A DNA stretch of 64,000 bases, taken from contig AP017375.1 of NCBI GenBank assembly GCA_002355455.1, positions 930,001 through 994,000 on the forward strand, written 5' to 3'. Made by a program: the position numbers and the translations under genes. This DNA comes from Stanieria sp. NIES-3757 (GTDB lineage Bacteria > Cyanobacteriota > Cyanobacteriia > Cyanobacteriales > Xenococcaceae). How positions within the stretch are numbered: position 1 is the stretch's first letter; every line of letters begins with the position of its first letter. This document shows, piece by piece, positions 17,778 to 25,154 of this stretch. The notes beneath the pieces were generated by a model. That model was not told where the DNA came from. It did no database searches and saw nothing but the letters and a program-made list of their open reading frames with translations.

Positions 17778-18569
17778 TCAGGGCGATTCGTGAATCGCCC
17801 CTACAGTCCCGACAAAAACGATGTAACCTAAATCCTGTTGATGTTTTTGAAAACTGCGACGTATCTGCCAGACTCTCTGACGCAAGGTTGCATTAGTCAA
17901 AATCTTCCACCAAATTTTTAATGTGCCGAAGATACCTTCATCTCGAATCATTTGTTTTAGATTCAAAAGTCCCATCGCACCTGTTTGCTGCTGTTGTATA
18001 GTTAAACCAGCCGTAGCACAAGCAGACTGCCATTCTTCCACAGTTAACGGTTGAGAATTAACCCGAATTGCTTGAGATAGAGTTTGGTAAACTGCTGACT
18101 TGTTGCCTTTAACCAATAATTCATGGGATAAAAACTTGCCACTAGGTTTGAGATGATTTTGAATTGCTTGTAATACTTTTGCTTTTCCTGCTGGTGATTG
18201 CATCGTCAGGATGGCTTCAGCTAAAACATAATCGAACTTTTCTGTAATAGCTTCTAAATGAAAGATATCGCCCTCAATAATGGTTATCCGAGCTTCTAAA
18301 CCAGCATTTTTAATGTTTTCTCTCGCTTTGGCAACACTTTCAGGATTTTTTTCAATTCCCACAACACGAACATCAAAACGTTTTGCTAGAGAGATGGCAC
18401 TTTCGCCAAAACTAGCTGCTAATTCTAATACTGTCTCACCTGGCTGAAAATTAGCCCAAGTAAATAATTGTTCCGTTGCTTTTCGTCCCCCAGGGCGTAA
18501 TATCTTTTTCCCTGCTGCTGCTAATACCTGATGTCCTGGTGCTGTGGCAAGATTGAGAGTGGCTGTCAT
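17778..18569 (-). CDS. SAM-dependent class I methyltransferase
   Basis: Rossmann-type methyltransferase with the SAM loop VLELAASFGES, an acidic residue in VVGIEKNPES, and DIFHLE / FDYVLAEAIL downstream; UbiE-like in length. Substrate unknown. ATG 18569 is preceded by GGAGA at good spacing, better than the in-frame TTG 18584. First gene of a minus-strand operon with cupin-globin and hcp (48-base and 60-base gaps), so it may act in the nitrosative-stress response. The last ten residues (VGTVGAIHESP) are encoded by a dispersed repeat, not by the ancestral gene. Confidence 0.87.
   Translation of the reverse strand: MTATLNLATAPGHQVLAAAGKKILRPGGRKATEQLFTWANFQPGETVLELAASFGESAISLAKRFDVRVVGIEKNPESVAKARENIKNAGLEARITIIEGDIFHLEAITEKFDYVLAEAILTMQSPAGKAKVLQAIQNHLKPSGKFLSHELLVKGNKSAVYQTLSQAIRVNSQPLTVEEWQSACATAGLTIQQQQTGAMGLLNLKQMIRDEGIFGTLKIWWKILTNATLRQRVWQIRRSFQKHQQDLGYIVFVGTVGAIHESP
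17781..17800. repeat. Dispersed palindrome forming the 3' end of the methyltransferase gene
   Basis: GGGCGATTCGTGAATCGCCC lies inside the coding sequence. On the minus strand it reads GAIHESP plus stop. It is the second copy of the palindrome at 16921, 860 bases away. Such tails ending in IHESP are a known signature of this repeat in cyanobacterial proteins. Confidence 0.82.
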
Positions 18570-18734
18570 GAGTCTTATCTCCAACTCGATACTCTTACTT
18601 TGACATCAAGTTTCAGTTCGGTCTTTGAGGTAGCTCATGTTTGGAGGTAAAGTTTTGTTGAGTAAATTTAGACTCAAACGATATTCAGAAAATTGCGGAT
18701 TATCATCAATAATTTATTTGGAAAAATTTGAGAG

Positions 18735-18779
18735 CTACTTCATATATGTGGAGTAGACAGAGGCAAAATATCTAGATAT
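18735..18779. promoter_or_regulatory. Candidate operators in the divergent intergenic region
   Basis: Two dyads lie between the minus-strand NO operon and the plus-strand DUF488 genes. The first is a 22-base imperfect palindrome, CTACTTCATATATGTGGAGTAG split as CTACT..AGTAG, at 18735-18756 (18 of 22 positions symmetric). The second is a perfect 12-base palindrome, ATATCTAGATAT, at 18768-18779. They resemble repressor sites but I cannot assign a regulator. Confidence 0.4.
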
Positions 18780-18842
18780 CTTTTATAAATAATAGATAAT
18801 ATCAAAGTTAAAGCAATAAACTTTATGTAGGGAAAAGTATTA

Positions 18843-19544
18843 ATGGAGTTATTCACTATTGGTCACTCTAATCACAAAATAGAATCATTTATTGCTTTAC
18901 TTAAGAAACATGAAGTAAATGCGATCGCTGATGTCCGTTCTCATCCATACAGCAGATTCTTAACGCATTTTAATCAATCAAGTTTAAAAAAGGCTTTAGC
19001 AGATGAAGGAATTCGCTATGTATTTCTCGGACAAGAGTTAGGAGCAAGACCTAGTAATCAAGAATGTTATTTTGAAGGAAAAGCATTGTACGAAAGAATT
19101 GCTGCAACTAATACCTTTCATGAAGGAATTCAAAGGGTTTTGAATGGTTTAAAAAAATATAGGCTCGCATTAATGTGTGCAGAAAAAGACCCACTGACTT
19201 GTCACAGAGCCGTTCTTGTTTGTCAACATCTACGACATTTCGACTTAAGTATTAATCATATTTTAAAGAGTGGTGATTTAGAGTCTCATAAGCATTTAGA
19301 AGAAAGAATGCTTGCTAAGCAAGGTTTTAAAGACTTTACAGAGAGTGAAAAAAGTGTGGTTCAACTCTCTTTATTTTCTCAACAAGAGAATAACTTAATA
19401 ACAAAGGAAGAATGTTTGCAGAAGGCTTACAAGCTTCAGGGAGATGAGATTGCTTATGTAGAAACAAGGAACTACGATCATGAACAAGAAAATCAATCTA
19501 TTCACAATCGGTTTTACTCAAAAGAGCGCGCAAAAGTTCTTTGA
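18843..19544 (+). CDS. DUF488-family protein
   Basis: 233 residues. DUF488 signatures: TIGHSNHKIESF at the start, AIADVRSHPYSRF (the DVR motif near residue 30), YVFLGQELGARP, ALMCAEKDPLTCHRAV (CAE and CHR motifs near residues 111-122). The family is soluble and of unknown catalytic role; the invariant Arg/Cys/His set suggests an enzyme. A C-terminal extension of about 75 residues after the core is less conserved. Its last 65 bases overlap the next DUF488 gene. First gene of a tight three-gene unit. Confidence 0.88.
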   Translation: MELFTIGHSNHKIESFIALLKKHEVNAIADVRSHPYSRFLTHFNQSSLKKALADEGIRYVFLGQELGARPSNQECYFEGKALYERIAATNTFHEGIQRVLNGLKKYRLALMCAEKDPLTCHRAVLVCQHLRHFDLSINHILKSGDLESHKHLEERMLAKQGFKDFTESEKSVVQLSLFSQQENNLITKEECLQKAYKLQGDEIAYVETRNYDHEQENQSIHNRFYSKERAKVL

Positions 19545-19926
19545 GACACTTCAAAAAGCTGGTGTTAAAAGAGTTATCGATACTAGACTAAATAATGTTT
19601 CTCAGTTAGCAGGGTTTGCTAAAAGAAAAGATTTAGAGTATTTTTTAAAAACTATTGACGATATTGGTTATGTCCATATCTTAGAGTTAGCACCAACTCA
19701 AGATATTCTTGATGAATATAAGAAGAAAAAAGGAGATTGGGCAATATATGAGCAAAAATTTTTACAACTTGTAACTAATCGTCAAATAGAGAAGAAGGTT
19801 TCTCCAGAGATGCTAGATAATGCTTGTTTACTATGTAGTGAAGCAAAACCTCATCACTGTCATCGTCGCTTAGTTGCTGAATATTTGAATGAAAAATGGG
19901 GAAATATTAATATATGTCACCTTTAA
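19480..19926 (+). CDS. Second DUF488-family protein, compact
   Basis: 148 residues, starting MNKKINLFTIGFTQK, exactly where DUF488 proteins begin. That supports ATG 19480 despite the 65-base overlap with the preceding gene in another frame. Motifs: VIDTRLNN (DTR instead of DVR), a Glu/Leu-rich helix, LLCSEAKPHHCHRRLV (CSE and CHRR). Distinct from its neighbour, so an old paralogue pair rather than a recent duplicate. It ends ten bases before the dual-OB gene. Confidence 0.85.
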   Translation: MNKKINLFTIGFTQKSAQKFFETLQKAGVKRVIDTRLNNVSQLAGFAKRKDLEYFLKTIDDIGYVHILELAPTQDILDEYKKKKGDWAIYEQKFLQLVTNRQIEKKVSPEMLDNACLLCSEAKPHHCHRRLVAEYLNEKWGNINICHL

Positions 19927-19935
19927 AATTAATAT

Positions 19936-20610
19936 ATGTCCTCCCTAAAAAAAATTGTTTGTCTTGCTAATTCCTGGAAACTTGATGAACGTTGTATCGC
20001 TGGAATAGATCTTGATACAGGGCAATGGGTTCGTCCCGTGTGCGATACTATTTGTCCAGAAAATGGTAAAATTCCCAGATCGGTTCGACTTATTGCAGGA
20101 AAAGAACCGGAATTGTTAGACATTTTAGAAATTCCTCTTGCTAATACTGGAAATGATTTTGGTTTTGAATGTGAAAATCTTTCAGTAATAGCTGGTGAAT
20201 GGAAATATTTAACAAAAGCAAAACCTAATGATTTGATTCAATATTGTGGTAGTTTTACTCAGATTCTACATAATTCATCGAAATACGTAAATCCTTCTTA
20301 TTTAAAAAATCTTCCCTTTGAAGAACGCCGTACACTCCAATTAGTTAAAAGTGAAAGCTTTGACATACAATCAAAAACTAATTCAAAAGGTAATACAGAG
20401 TGGCGTGGTACTATTCAAACTAATAAAAGTGCGCGCTTATTAGAAGCAAAAATAACCGACCCAGTATTTGTAGAGAAACTAAACACAGGATATCAACCTC
20501 AAAACAACTGTTTAATAACAGTCAGTCTTAGTTTACCTTGGAAACCTCACGATCATTGGGAAGGTGAAGCTCCGTGTTGGAAATTAATAGCAGGGGTCAT
20601 AGAACTATAA
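19936..20610 (+). CDS. Predicted dual-OB-fold protein linked to DUF488
   Basis: 224 residues. The start reads LKKIVCLANSWKLDERCIAG then GQWVRPVCDT, a pattern I associate with the dual OB-containing domain family that accompanies DUF488 genes. Several short beta-strand-like segments follow, and a C-terminal SLSLPWKPHDHWEGEAPCWK motif with conserved Trp/His/Cys. OB folds often bind nucleic acid or small ligands, so this may supply the substrate-recognition part of the three-gene unit. Function unknown. Family assignment rests on recalled pattern only. Confidence 0.75.
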   Translation: MSSLKKIVCLANSWKLDERCIAGIDLDTGQWVRPVCDTICPENGKIPRSVRLIAGKEPELLDILEIPLANTGNDFGFECENLSVIAGEWKYLTKAKPNDLIQYCGSFTQILHNSSKYVNPSYLKNLPFEERRTLQLVKSESFDIQSKTNSKGNTEWRGTIQTNKSARLLEAKITDPVFVEKLNTGYQPQNNCLITVSLSLPWKPHDHWEGEAPCWKLIAGVIEL

Positions 20611-20658
20611 CAAGAAGCTAAAGTAATCTCTAATTAAATATAGCGATCGCACTAGAGC

Positions 20659-20719
20659 GAGATATTTTCAAGTTCTGAATTAGCCTGAAAAAATTTCGAG
20701 TTGATAAGACGCGATCGCG
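20659..20719. repeat. Left copy of a 60-bp direct repeat flanking the HicAB region
   Basis: GAGATATTTTCAAGTTCTGA begins a 61-base stretch that recurs with about nine changes at 21860-21919, in the same orientation. The pair brackets both HicAB modules. The copy ends in GCGATCGCG (HIP1) followed by a short palindrome (CTCAGCCTCGCTGAG). Confidence 0.8.
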
Positions 20720-20758
20720 TAGTGCCTCAGCCTCGCTGAGATCGCCTAAAATTAGGGG

Positions 20759-20944
20759 ATGAAAGTTAGAGATATAATCAAACTAATCGAACAAGATGGG
20801 TGGTATTTAGCTCGAACGCGAGGCAGCCATCGTCAATATAAACATCCTACTAAATCGGGTTTGGTCACTGTACCAGGAAAATTAAGTGACGATTTGGCTG
20901 TAGGAACACTAAACAGTATTTTAAAACAAGCAGGTTTGAAATAA
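20759..20944 (+). CDS. hicA: HicA-family mRNA interferase toxin
   Basis: 61 residues: MKVRDIIKLIEQDGWYLART, then GSHRQYKHPTKSGLVTVPGK and a C-terminal LNSILKQAGLK helix. The conserved GSHRQY with the catalytic His identifies the HicA (YcfA) double-stranded-RNA-binding-like fold, which cleaves mRNA in the absence of its antitoxin. Standard length. Its stop overlaps the next gene start by one base (TAATG), the usual hicAB coupling. The A-rich -10-like sequence and repeats upstream are not clearly a promoter. Confidence 0.93.
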   Translation: MKVRDIIKLIEQDGWYLARTRGSHRQYKHPTKSGLVTVPGKLSDDLAVGTLNSILKQAGLK

Positions 20945-21156
20945 TGCAGTATTTAATTGTGATCGAAAAAACAGAAACTGGTTATTCTGCCTATTCTCCC
21001 GATTTACCAGGTTGTGTTTCCACTGGCGCAACTCGTGAAGAAATAGAACAGAATATGCGTGAAGCAATTGAATTTCATCTTGATGGGTTGAAAGCAGAGA
21101 ATTTGGAAATTCCCAAACCCACAACTTCATCAGCTTATGTGGAAGTTGCAGCCTAA
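20944..21156 (+). CDS. hicB: HicB-family antitoxin
   Basis: 70 residues: MQYLIVIEKTETGYSAYSPD then LPGCVSTGATREEIEQNMRE and AIEFHLDGLKAENLEIPKP. This is the partial RNase-H fold of HicB antitoxins, which neutralise HicA. No DNA-binding C-terminal domain is present, so regulation is by the protein partner only or by the N-terminal fold. Start codon shared with the hicA stop. Confidence 0.92.
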   Translation: MQYLIVIEKTETGYSAYSPDLPGCVSTGATREEIEQNMREAIEFHLDGLKAENLEIPKPTTSSAYVEVAA

Positions 21157-21295
21157 ATAAAAACGTTCTATTTATTTAATTAAATCGTTTATTTGAGTGT
21201 AATCTATTAAAAAAGCGATCTTTGATTGTTCCTCTATTAAGACAATAAAATGCCGATTTTATAATTAAAACATGACCAAAAGAGAAAAATTTTTT

Positions 21296-21502
21296 ATGAA
21301 AACATTTACTGCAATTGTTGAGCGAGATTTAGATACTAATTTATACGTTGGTTATATCCCAGGATTTAAAGGCGCACATTCTCAGGGAGAAACTTTAGAC
21401 GAGTTAAAGGAAAATCTACGAGAAGTAATTGAAATGTTGTTAGAAGATGAAAATCCAATCTTTGAAACAGAGTTTGTAGGGACACAACAGATTGTGGTCT
21501 GA
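21296..21502 (+). CDS. Second HicB-like antitoxin
   Basis: Translated from ATG 21296 this is 68 residues: MKTFTAIVERDLDTNLYVGY, IPGFKGAHSQGETLDELKEN and LREVIEMLLEDENP. An in-frame ATG at 21272 would add eight residues, but MKTFTAIVE is the usual HicB beginning. Its stop is seven bases before a broken hicA. Here antitoxin precedes toxin, the reverse of the first module, so the two modules belong to different HicAB subtypes. Confidence 0.85.
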   Translation: MKTFTAIVERDLDTNLYVGYIPGFKGAHSQGETLDELKENLREVIEMLLEDENPIFETEFVGTQQIVV

Positions 21503-21508
21503 TGATTA

Positions 21509-21733
21509 ATGAGTAATATTCCTGTTTTAAAACCGCAAGAAGTTGTCCGAATTTTAGAGAATCGAGGATTTTTAGAAGTACGTCAAAAAGGTTCGCATAA
21601 GCAGTTTCGATATGAAGATGGTCGAGCTACAATAGTACCTTTTCATTAAGGACGGGATATTTCCCCCAGATTATTAAGACAAATCGCTAGTGACATCAAT
21701 TTAACAGTTGAAGAACTATTAGAATATCGTTAG
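21509..21733 (+). pseudogene. hicA with an in-frame stop
   Basis: The frame from ATG 21509 reads MSNIPVLKPQEVVRILENRG, then RQKGSHKQFRYEDGRATIVP and FH, and meets TAA at 21647-21649 where intact relatives continue with K-G-R-D-I-S. The same frame then goes on as GRDISPRLLRQIASDINLTV to a TAG at 21731-21733. One codon change would restore a full 74-residue HicA. The toxin is therefore probably inactive, while its antitoxin (21296) stays intact. A sequencing error cannot be excluded from the sequence alone. Confidence 0.8.
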
Positions 21734-22155
21734 TTTATATAGTAATTGAAACATTTTACTTTTCTTAGATTAGCGAATAAAGCGATCGCTGAATTTGAGG
21801 CTGGTAACAGAGAAAAGATTGTTAATTAAGATTAATTTTTATAGGTTTAATTAGGAGTTGAGATATTTTCGAGTTCTGAATTAGCCTAAAAAAAATTGAG
21901 TTAATCAGACGAGATCGCGATTTTGAGGAGCTAACCTCTCCCTTGTTAAATAAAGTCTGAAATAGTTAGATTTTGGCTATAAGCAGTCAAAAGTAATACA
22001 TTTGACTTGAGGATTCTGTCTGTAGATGGACGTGACTGTTCCGTTAAATTAATTACACTACAGTCTAAATAGATTCAGCAGATAAATTAGTTAGATTTTT
22101 TTTTCTATCTCAATCTACTGGTGAGTTAATGGAAAACGAGCCTCAATAATATTCT
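21734..22155. other. 422-bp gap with repeat; upstream region of the oxidase operon
   Basis: No coding region beyond the right copy of the direct repeat at 21860. The last 230 bases are AT-rich and hold the likely promoter of the oxidase gene: a TTGACT occurs near 22001, but no good -10 follows at 16-18 bases. Confidence 0.5.
21860..21919. repeat. Right copy of the 60-bp direct repeat
   Basis: GAGATATTTTCGAGTTCTGA starts this copy; it matches 20659-20719 across its length. Flanks the broken hicA on its right. A 14-base piece (GAGTTAATCAGACG) reappears at 24794, at the end of the exporter gene. Confidence 0.8.
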
Positions 22156-23283
22156 ATGATTACAGATGTCAGTCCTCACGCTTTGATAAAAAAAGTTAAA
22201 AATTACACCTCACCTACGGTTGAAGATATAGATTTTTTTGTGGCAGAAAATCAACTCATTGAGTTGTTAGCTTTGGAAGAGCTAGATCAATATGTTACCC
22301 AATCTCCTGAGCGAGTTGAGAATTTAGAAAAAGCGATCGCTACAGCAGTTCCCTTAGCTTATGCAGATCCTTTAGAACCTGGGGACGCAACTGCTCATCG
22401 ATTCTTACAGCGAGTTTTATACCGCATTAATCGCCTCAATTTATTTTGGTACGATGATTTGCAGCATTATCGCAATGAAAGATCATTTTATTTACAATGG
22501 GTACGCGATCGCATTGAATCTGTTTGGCAGGCTTGGGAACTCCAGCAGATGGATGTTGAAACCCTTCAGCAACAAAATATAGAGAAAACTTTAACAGAAT
22601 GGGGTAAAGCGGATCTAAATCCCCCAATAACCGAAAATAGACGTTTCTTGCGCGAAGAAATAGATCGAGAAGGATATCGCTGGTTGTTGGCGATCGCCTC
22701 TCTGGACGGTCTAGTCGAAGCCAGTCGGATGTCTCGAATTTTAGGGGGAGCTAGCAACGAAGTTCAAGCAACCTTGATCCGAGTTTTGTTAGAGGAATAT
22801 GGCAATGGTCGTCTATCCCGTAAGCATTCCACTTTCTTTGCCAAAATGATGGCTGAGATGGAGTTAAATATAGAACCAGAAGGATATTTCGATCTCGCTC
22901 CCTGGGAACTTTTAGCCAGCATTAACCACAACTTTTTGCTCACTGAATGCAAGCGTCACTTTTTGCGTTACAACGGTGGCTTGACTTACTTTGAAATTGT
23001 TGGACCTTCTATCTATACGGATTACCTGATGGCTGCTCAAAGATTGAACCTCAGCGAAGACTCATCAGGATATTGGGCTTTGCATATTCGGGAGGACGAG
23101 CGACACGGGCAATGGATGTTGCGGGATGTAGCCCTTCCCCTGGCAGAGCAGTACCCCAACAACGCCTGGGAAATTTTACTTGGCTATGCCCAAGAAAAGT
23201 TTATAGGCGATCGCGCTGGTAACGCAGTGATTCAATGCATCAAACAAGCTGATGCTCATCTTCCTGTGATTCTTTCTGCATAA
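22156..23283 (+). CDS. Haem-oxygenase-like diiron oxidase (HDO), SznF-like ligand spacing
   Basis: 375 residues. The N-terminal 150 residues are helical and charged. The C-terminal 225 residues form the HDO fold with a full candidate ligand set: E188, E213 or E214 (LLEEYGNG), H224 (RKHSTFF), E280 (TYFEIVG), H310, D314 and H317 (ALHIREDERHGQ). I recall the central domain of SznF, the N-oxygenase of streptozotocin biosynthesis, as having E189, E215, H225, E281, H311, D315 and H318: the same spacing. HDO enzymes use a diiron site and oxygen for N-hydroxylation, N-oxygenation or C-C cleavage of amino-acid-derived substrates. The cupin domain of SznF is absent. Substrate unknown. First gene of a probable operon with a methyltransferase and a LysE exporter. 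Confidence 0.85.
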   Translation: MITDVSPHALIKKVKNYTSPTVEDIDFFVAENQLIELLALEELDQYVTQSPERVENLEKAIATAVPLAYADPLEPGDATAHRFLQRVLYRINRLNLFWYDDLQHYRNERSFYLQWVRDRIESVWQAWELQQMDVETLQQQNIEKTLTEWGKADLNPPITENRRFLREEIDREGYRWLLAIASLDGLVEASRMSRILGGASNEVQATLIRVLLEEYGNGRLSRKHSTFFAKMMAEMELNIEPEGYFDLAPWELLASINHNFLLTECKRHFLRYNGGLTYFEIVGPSIYTDYLMAAQRLNLSEDSSGYWALHIREDERHGQWMLRDVALPLAEQYPNNAWEILLGYAQEKFIGDRAGNAVIQCIKQADAHLPVILSA

Positions 23284-23320
23284 ATTGCCTATTTTTTAAC
23301 TTAATTATTGAACTCTTACT

Positions 23321-24064
23321 ATGAACAAAAGTCTTTTAACCTCGGAAGCTTTAGTTGAGGTTAATTCCCCCAATCAAATTTTCTTCTGTCCTGAAGAATC
23401 TCAATTCTATGCCCAATGCTTAGAAAAAATGGTGTTATCTCAAAACACTTCAAAAATCTCGGTGGTTGAATTTGGTTCTGGAGATGGTAGTCCTGTAATT
23501 CAAGCACTTCTCAAGAGTTCCTTTGGTGGAATCATTCAAGGATATGAATTAAATTCAGATGCTTGTCAGTTAGCAAAATTGAGAATTAAACAATATAATC
23601 TTGATTCTTATTACCGCATCTACAACACTTGTTTTTTTGAAAACTCTCCAGAAGAAGCTCGGTGTTTGATTGCCAATCCTCCCTACCTCCCAGCCCCAGA
23701 TAACCAGCTTTATATGCCATCTCTGCATGGAGGTCATGACGGAGCAACCATTACCAAACGACTCCTTGCCCAGGGCTATGAACAAGTTATGCTGATGATT
23801 TCGGCTTACTCCAATCCAGTTGATACAGTAAACTACGCTACGAAGTTAGGTTATCAGGTGGTTGATTTCATGATTTCTCCTCTCAAGTTTGGCTATTACA
23901 GTTGTGAACCCAAAGTAAAAAATAGCATTACAGAATTGCAGCGTAAGCGTAAGGCTTTCTTTTCAAAAAACATTTACTTTCTAGCAGGAGTTTTTTTTCA
24001 ACAAAAAAGTTCTCAGACTTCGTGTCTTTCAGAAGAGTTTTTGAAAGTAATGACAGCTTTATAG
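23321..24064 (+). CDS. SAM-dependent methyltransferase with NPPY motif
   Basis: 247 residues. SAM motif I at VVEFGSGDGS (about 48-57), motif II-like acidic residue in IIQGYELNSD (76), and motif IV ANPPYLPAP (119-126). NPPY is typical of enzymes that methylate nitrogen atoms such as amino or amide groups (HemK, RlmF-type and DNA N6-adenine families). No target-recognition or DNA-binding domain is evident, so a small molecule or protein glutamine is plausible. Located 37 bases after the HDO gene and before an amino-acid exporter, which favours a small-molecule role. Confidence 0.85.
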   Translation: MNKSLLTSEALVEVNSPNQIFFCPEESQFYAQCLEKMVLSQNTSKISVVEFGSGDGSPVIQALLKSSFGGIIQGYELNSDACQLAKLRIKQYNLDSYYRIYNTCFFENSPEEARCLIANPPYLPAPDNQLYMPSLHGGHDGATITKRLLAQGYEQVMLMISAYSNPVDTVNYATKLGYQVVDFMISPLKFGYYSCEPKVKNSITELQRKRKAFFSKNIYFLAGVFFQQKSSQTSCLSEEFLKVMTAL

Positions 24065-24171
24065 TGAATTGTTTTCCATGGAATAATCAGCGAAATATAT
24101 AACCAACTAAATATTTGTCCTAAAATTAACTCAATTAAGCACTGAGGTAAATATTAACTTTTAGGAGCGTA

Positions 24172-24801
24172 ATGTCTATGCAAAGCAGTATGACATTTAG
24201 CAGCATGGTTGCATTATTCAGTGCCATGATTGTTCTAGCTTCTATTCCTAGTCTTAGTGTCTTGGCTGTTTCTACCAGATCCGCTACCTTTGGCTTTATT
24301 CATGGCGTTTTTACAACCATAGGAATATTAATTGGTGACATCGTTTTCATAATAATTGCTATTTGGGGTTTATCGCTTATTGCTGAAACCATGGGAAACC
24401 TATTTGTTTTAATAAAATACCTGGGTGGAATTTATTTGATCTTCCTGGGAATAGGTTTATGTAGGTCAAAAACAAAGGTTTTACCAACACAAGAAGTTGT
24501 TAAATCTTCTTTAATGTCTAGTTTTATGACTGGATTGTTGATAACATTAGGCGATCAAAAAGCTACCTTATTTTATCTTGGTTTTTTTCCAGCTTTTCTC
24601 GATCTTTCTCAAGTATCTTATTTGGATACTGTCATTATTATAGGGATTACTATAGTTGCCGTAGGCGGTGTAAAACTTGGTTATGCCTTGATGGCAGATC
24701 GAGCTAGATTCTTAATTAATTTTAAAACAAGGAAAATAATCAATATTGCTGCTGGCATTGTCATGATTGCTGTTGGATTATTTTTAATAACGAAGAGTTA
24801 A
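24172..24801 (+). CDS. LysE/RhtB-family exporter
   Basis: 209 residues with AGGAG seven bases before ATG. Six membrane segments are visible, with the first two helices separated by a short RSATFGFIHG motif, a hydrophilic turn RSKTKVLPTQEVV after helix 3, and FMTGLLITLGDQKATLFYLG, the family signature area. LysE/RhtB proteins export amino acids such as lysine, arginine, homoserine or their analogues. As the last gene of the HDO operon it most likely exports the pathway product or detoxifies it. Confidence 0.88.
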   Translation: MSMQSSMTFSSMVALFSAMIVLASIPSLSVLAVSTRSATFGFIHGVFTTIGILIGDIVFIIIAIWGLSLIAETMGNLFVLIKYLGGIYLIFLGIGLCRSKTKVLPTQEVVKSSLMSSFMTGLLITLGDQKATLFYLGFFPAFLDLSQVSYLDTVIIIGITIVAVGGVKLGYALMADRARFLINFKTRKIINIAAGIVMIAVGLFLITKS

Positions 24802-25154
24802 TCAGACGCAATTTACTTAAATTTCTGGGATTTTAAACATAGTTTTTATCAAACTACTCAAAAAAAATCTGAGCCAAAAAAGCGATCGCTTATGCGCCAG
24901 GCGAAGCCTGACCGCTTGCCTTATAAATTTCTTTGACTCAATTTTCCCGTAATGATACGGACAAACCTTCTTTCTAGAAGCAGGAAACTCGCTCTTTTTT
25001 TTCTCTTATCTTGATAATTACTTTATAAACACTCATGATTTAACAAATTTTTTAACTGAAAATTTATTTAGCAATTCAGTGAATGTTACCTGTTACATAA
25101 CTCATCAACGTTATTAAATATATATATAGAAATTAAATGTTGTCGGGAAAGAAT
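24802..25154. other. Gap with palindromic repeats
   Basis: At 24880-24925 there is GCGATCGC followed by CCAGGCGAAGCCTGACC, a palindromic unit that recurs in related form at 29190 and in other gaps. Otherwise AT-rich; no gene seen. Confidence 0.6.
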
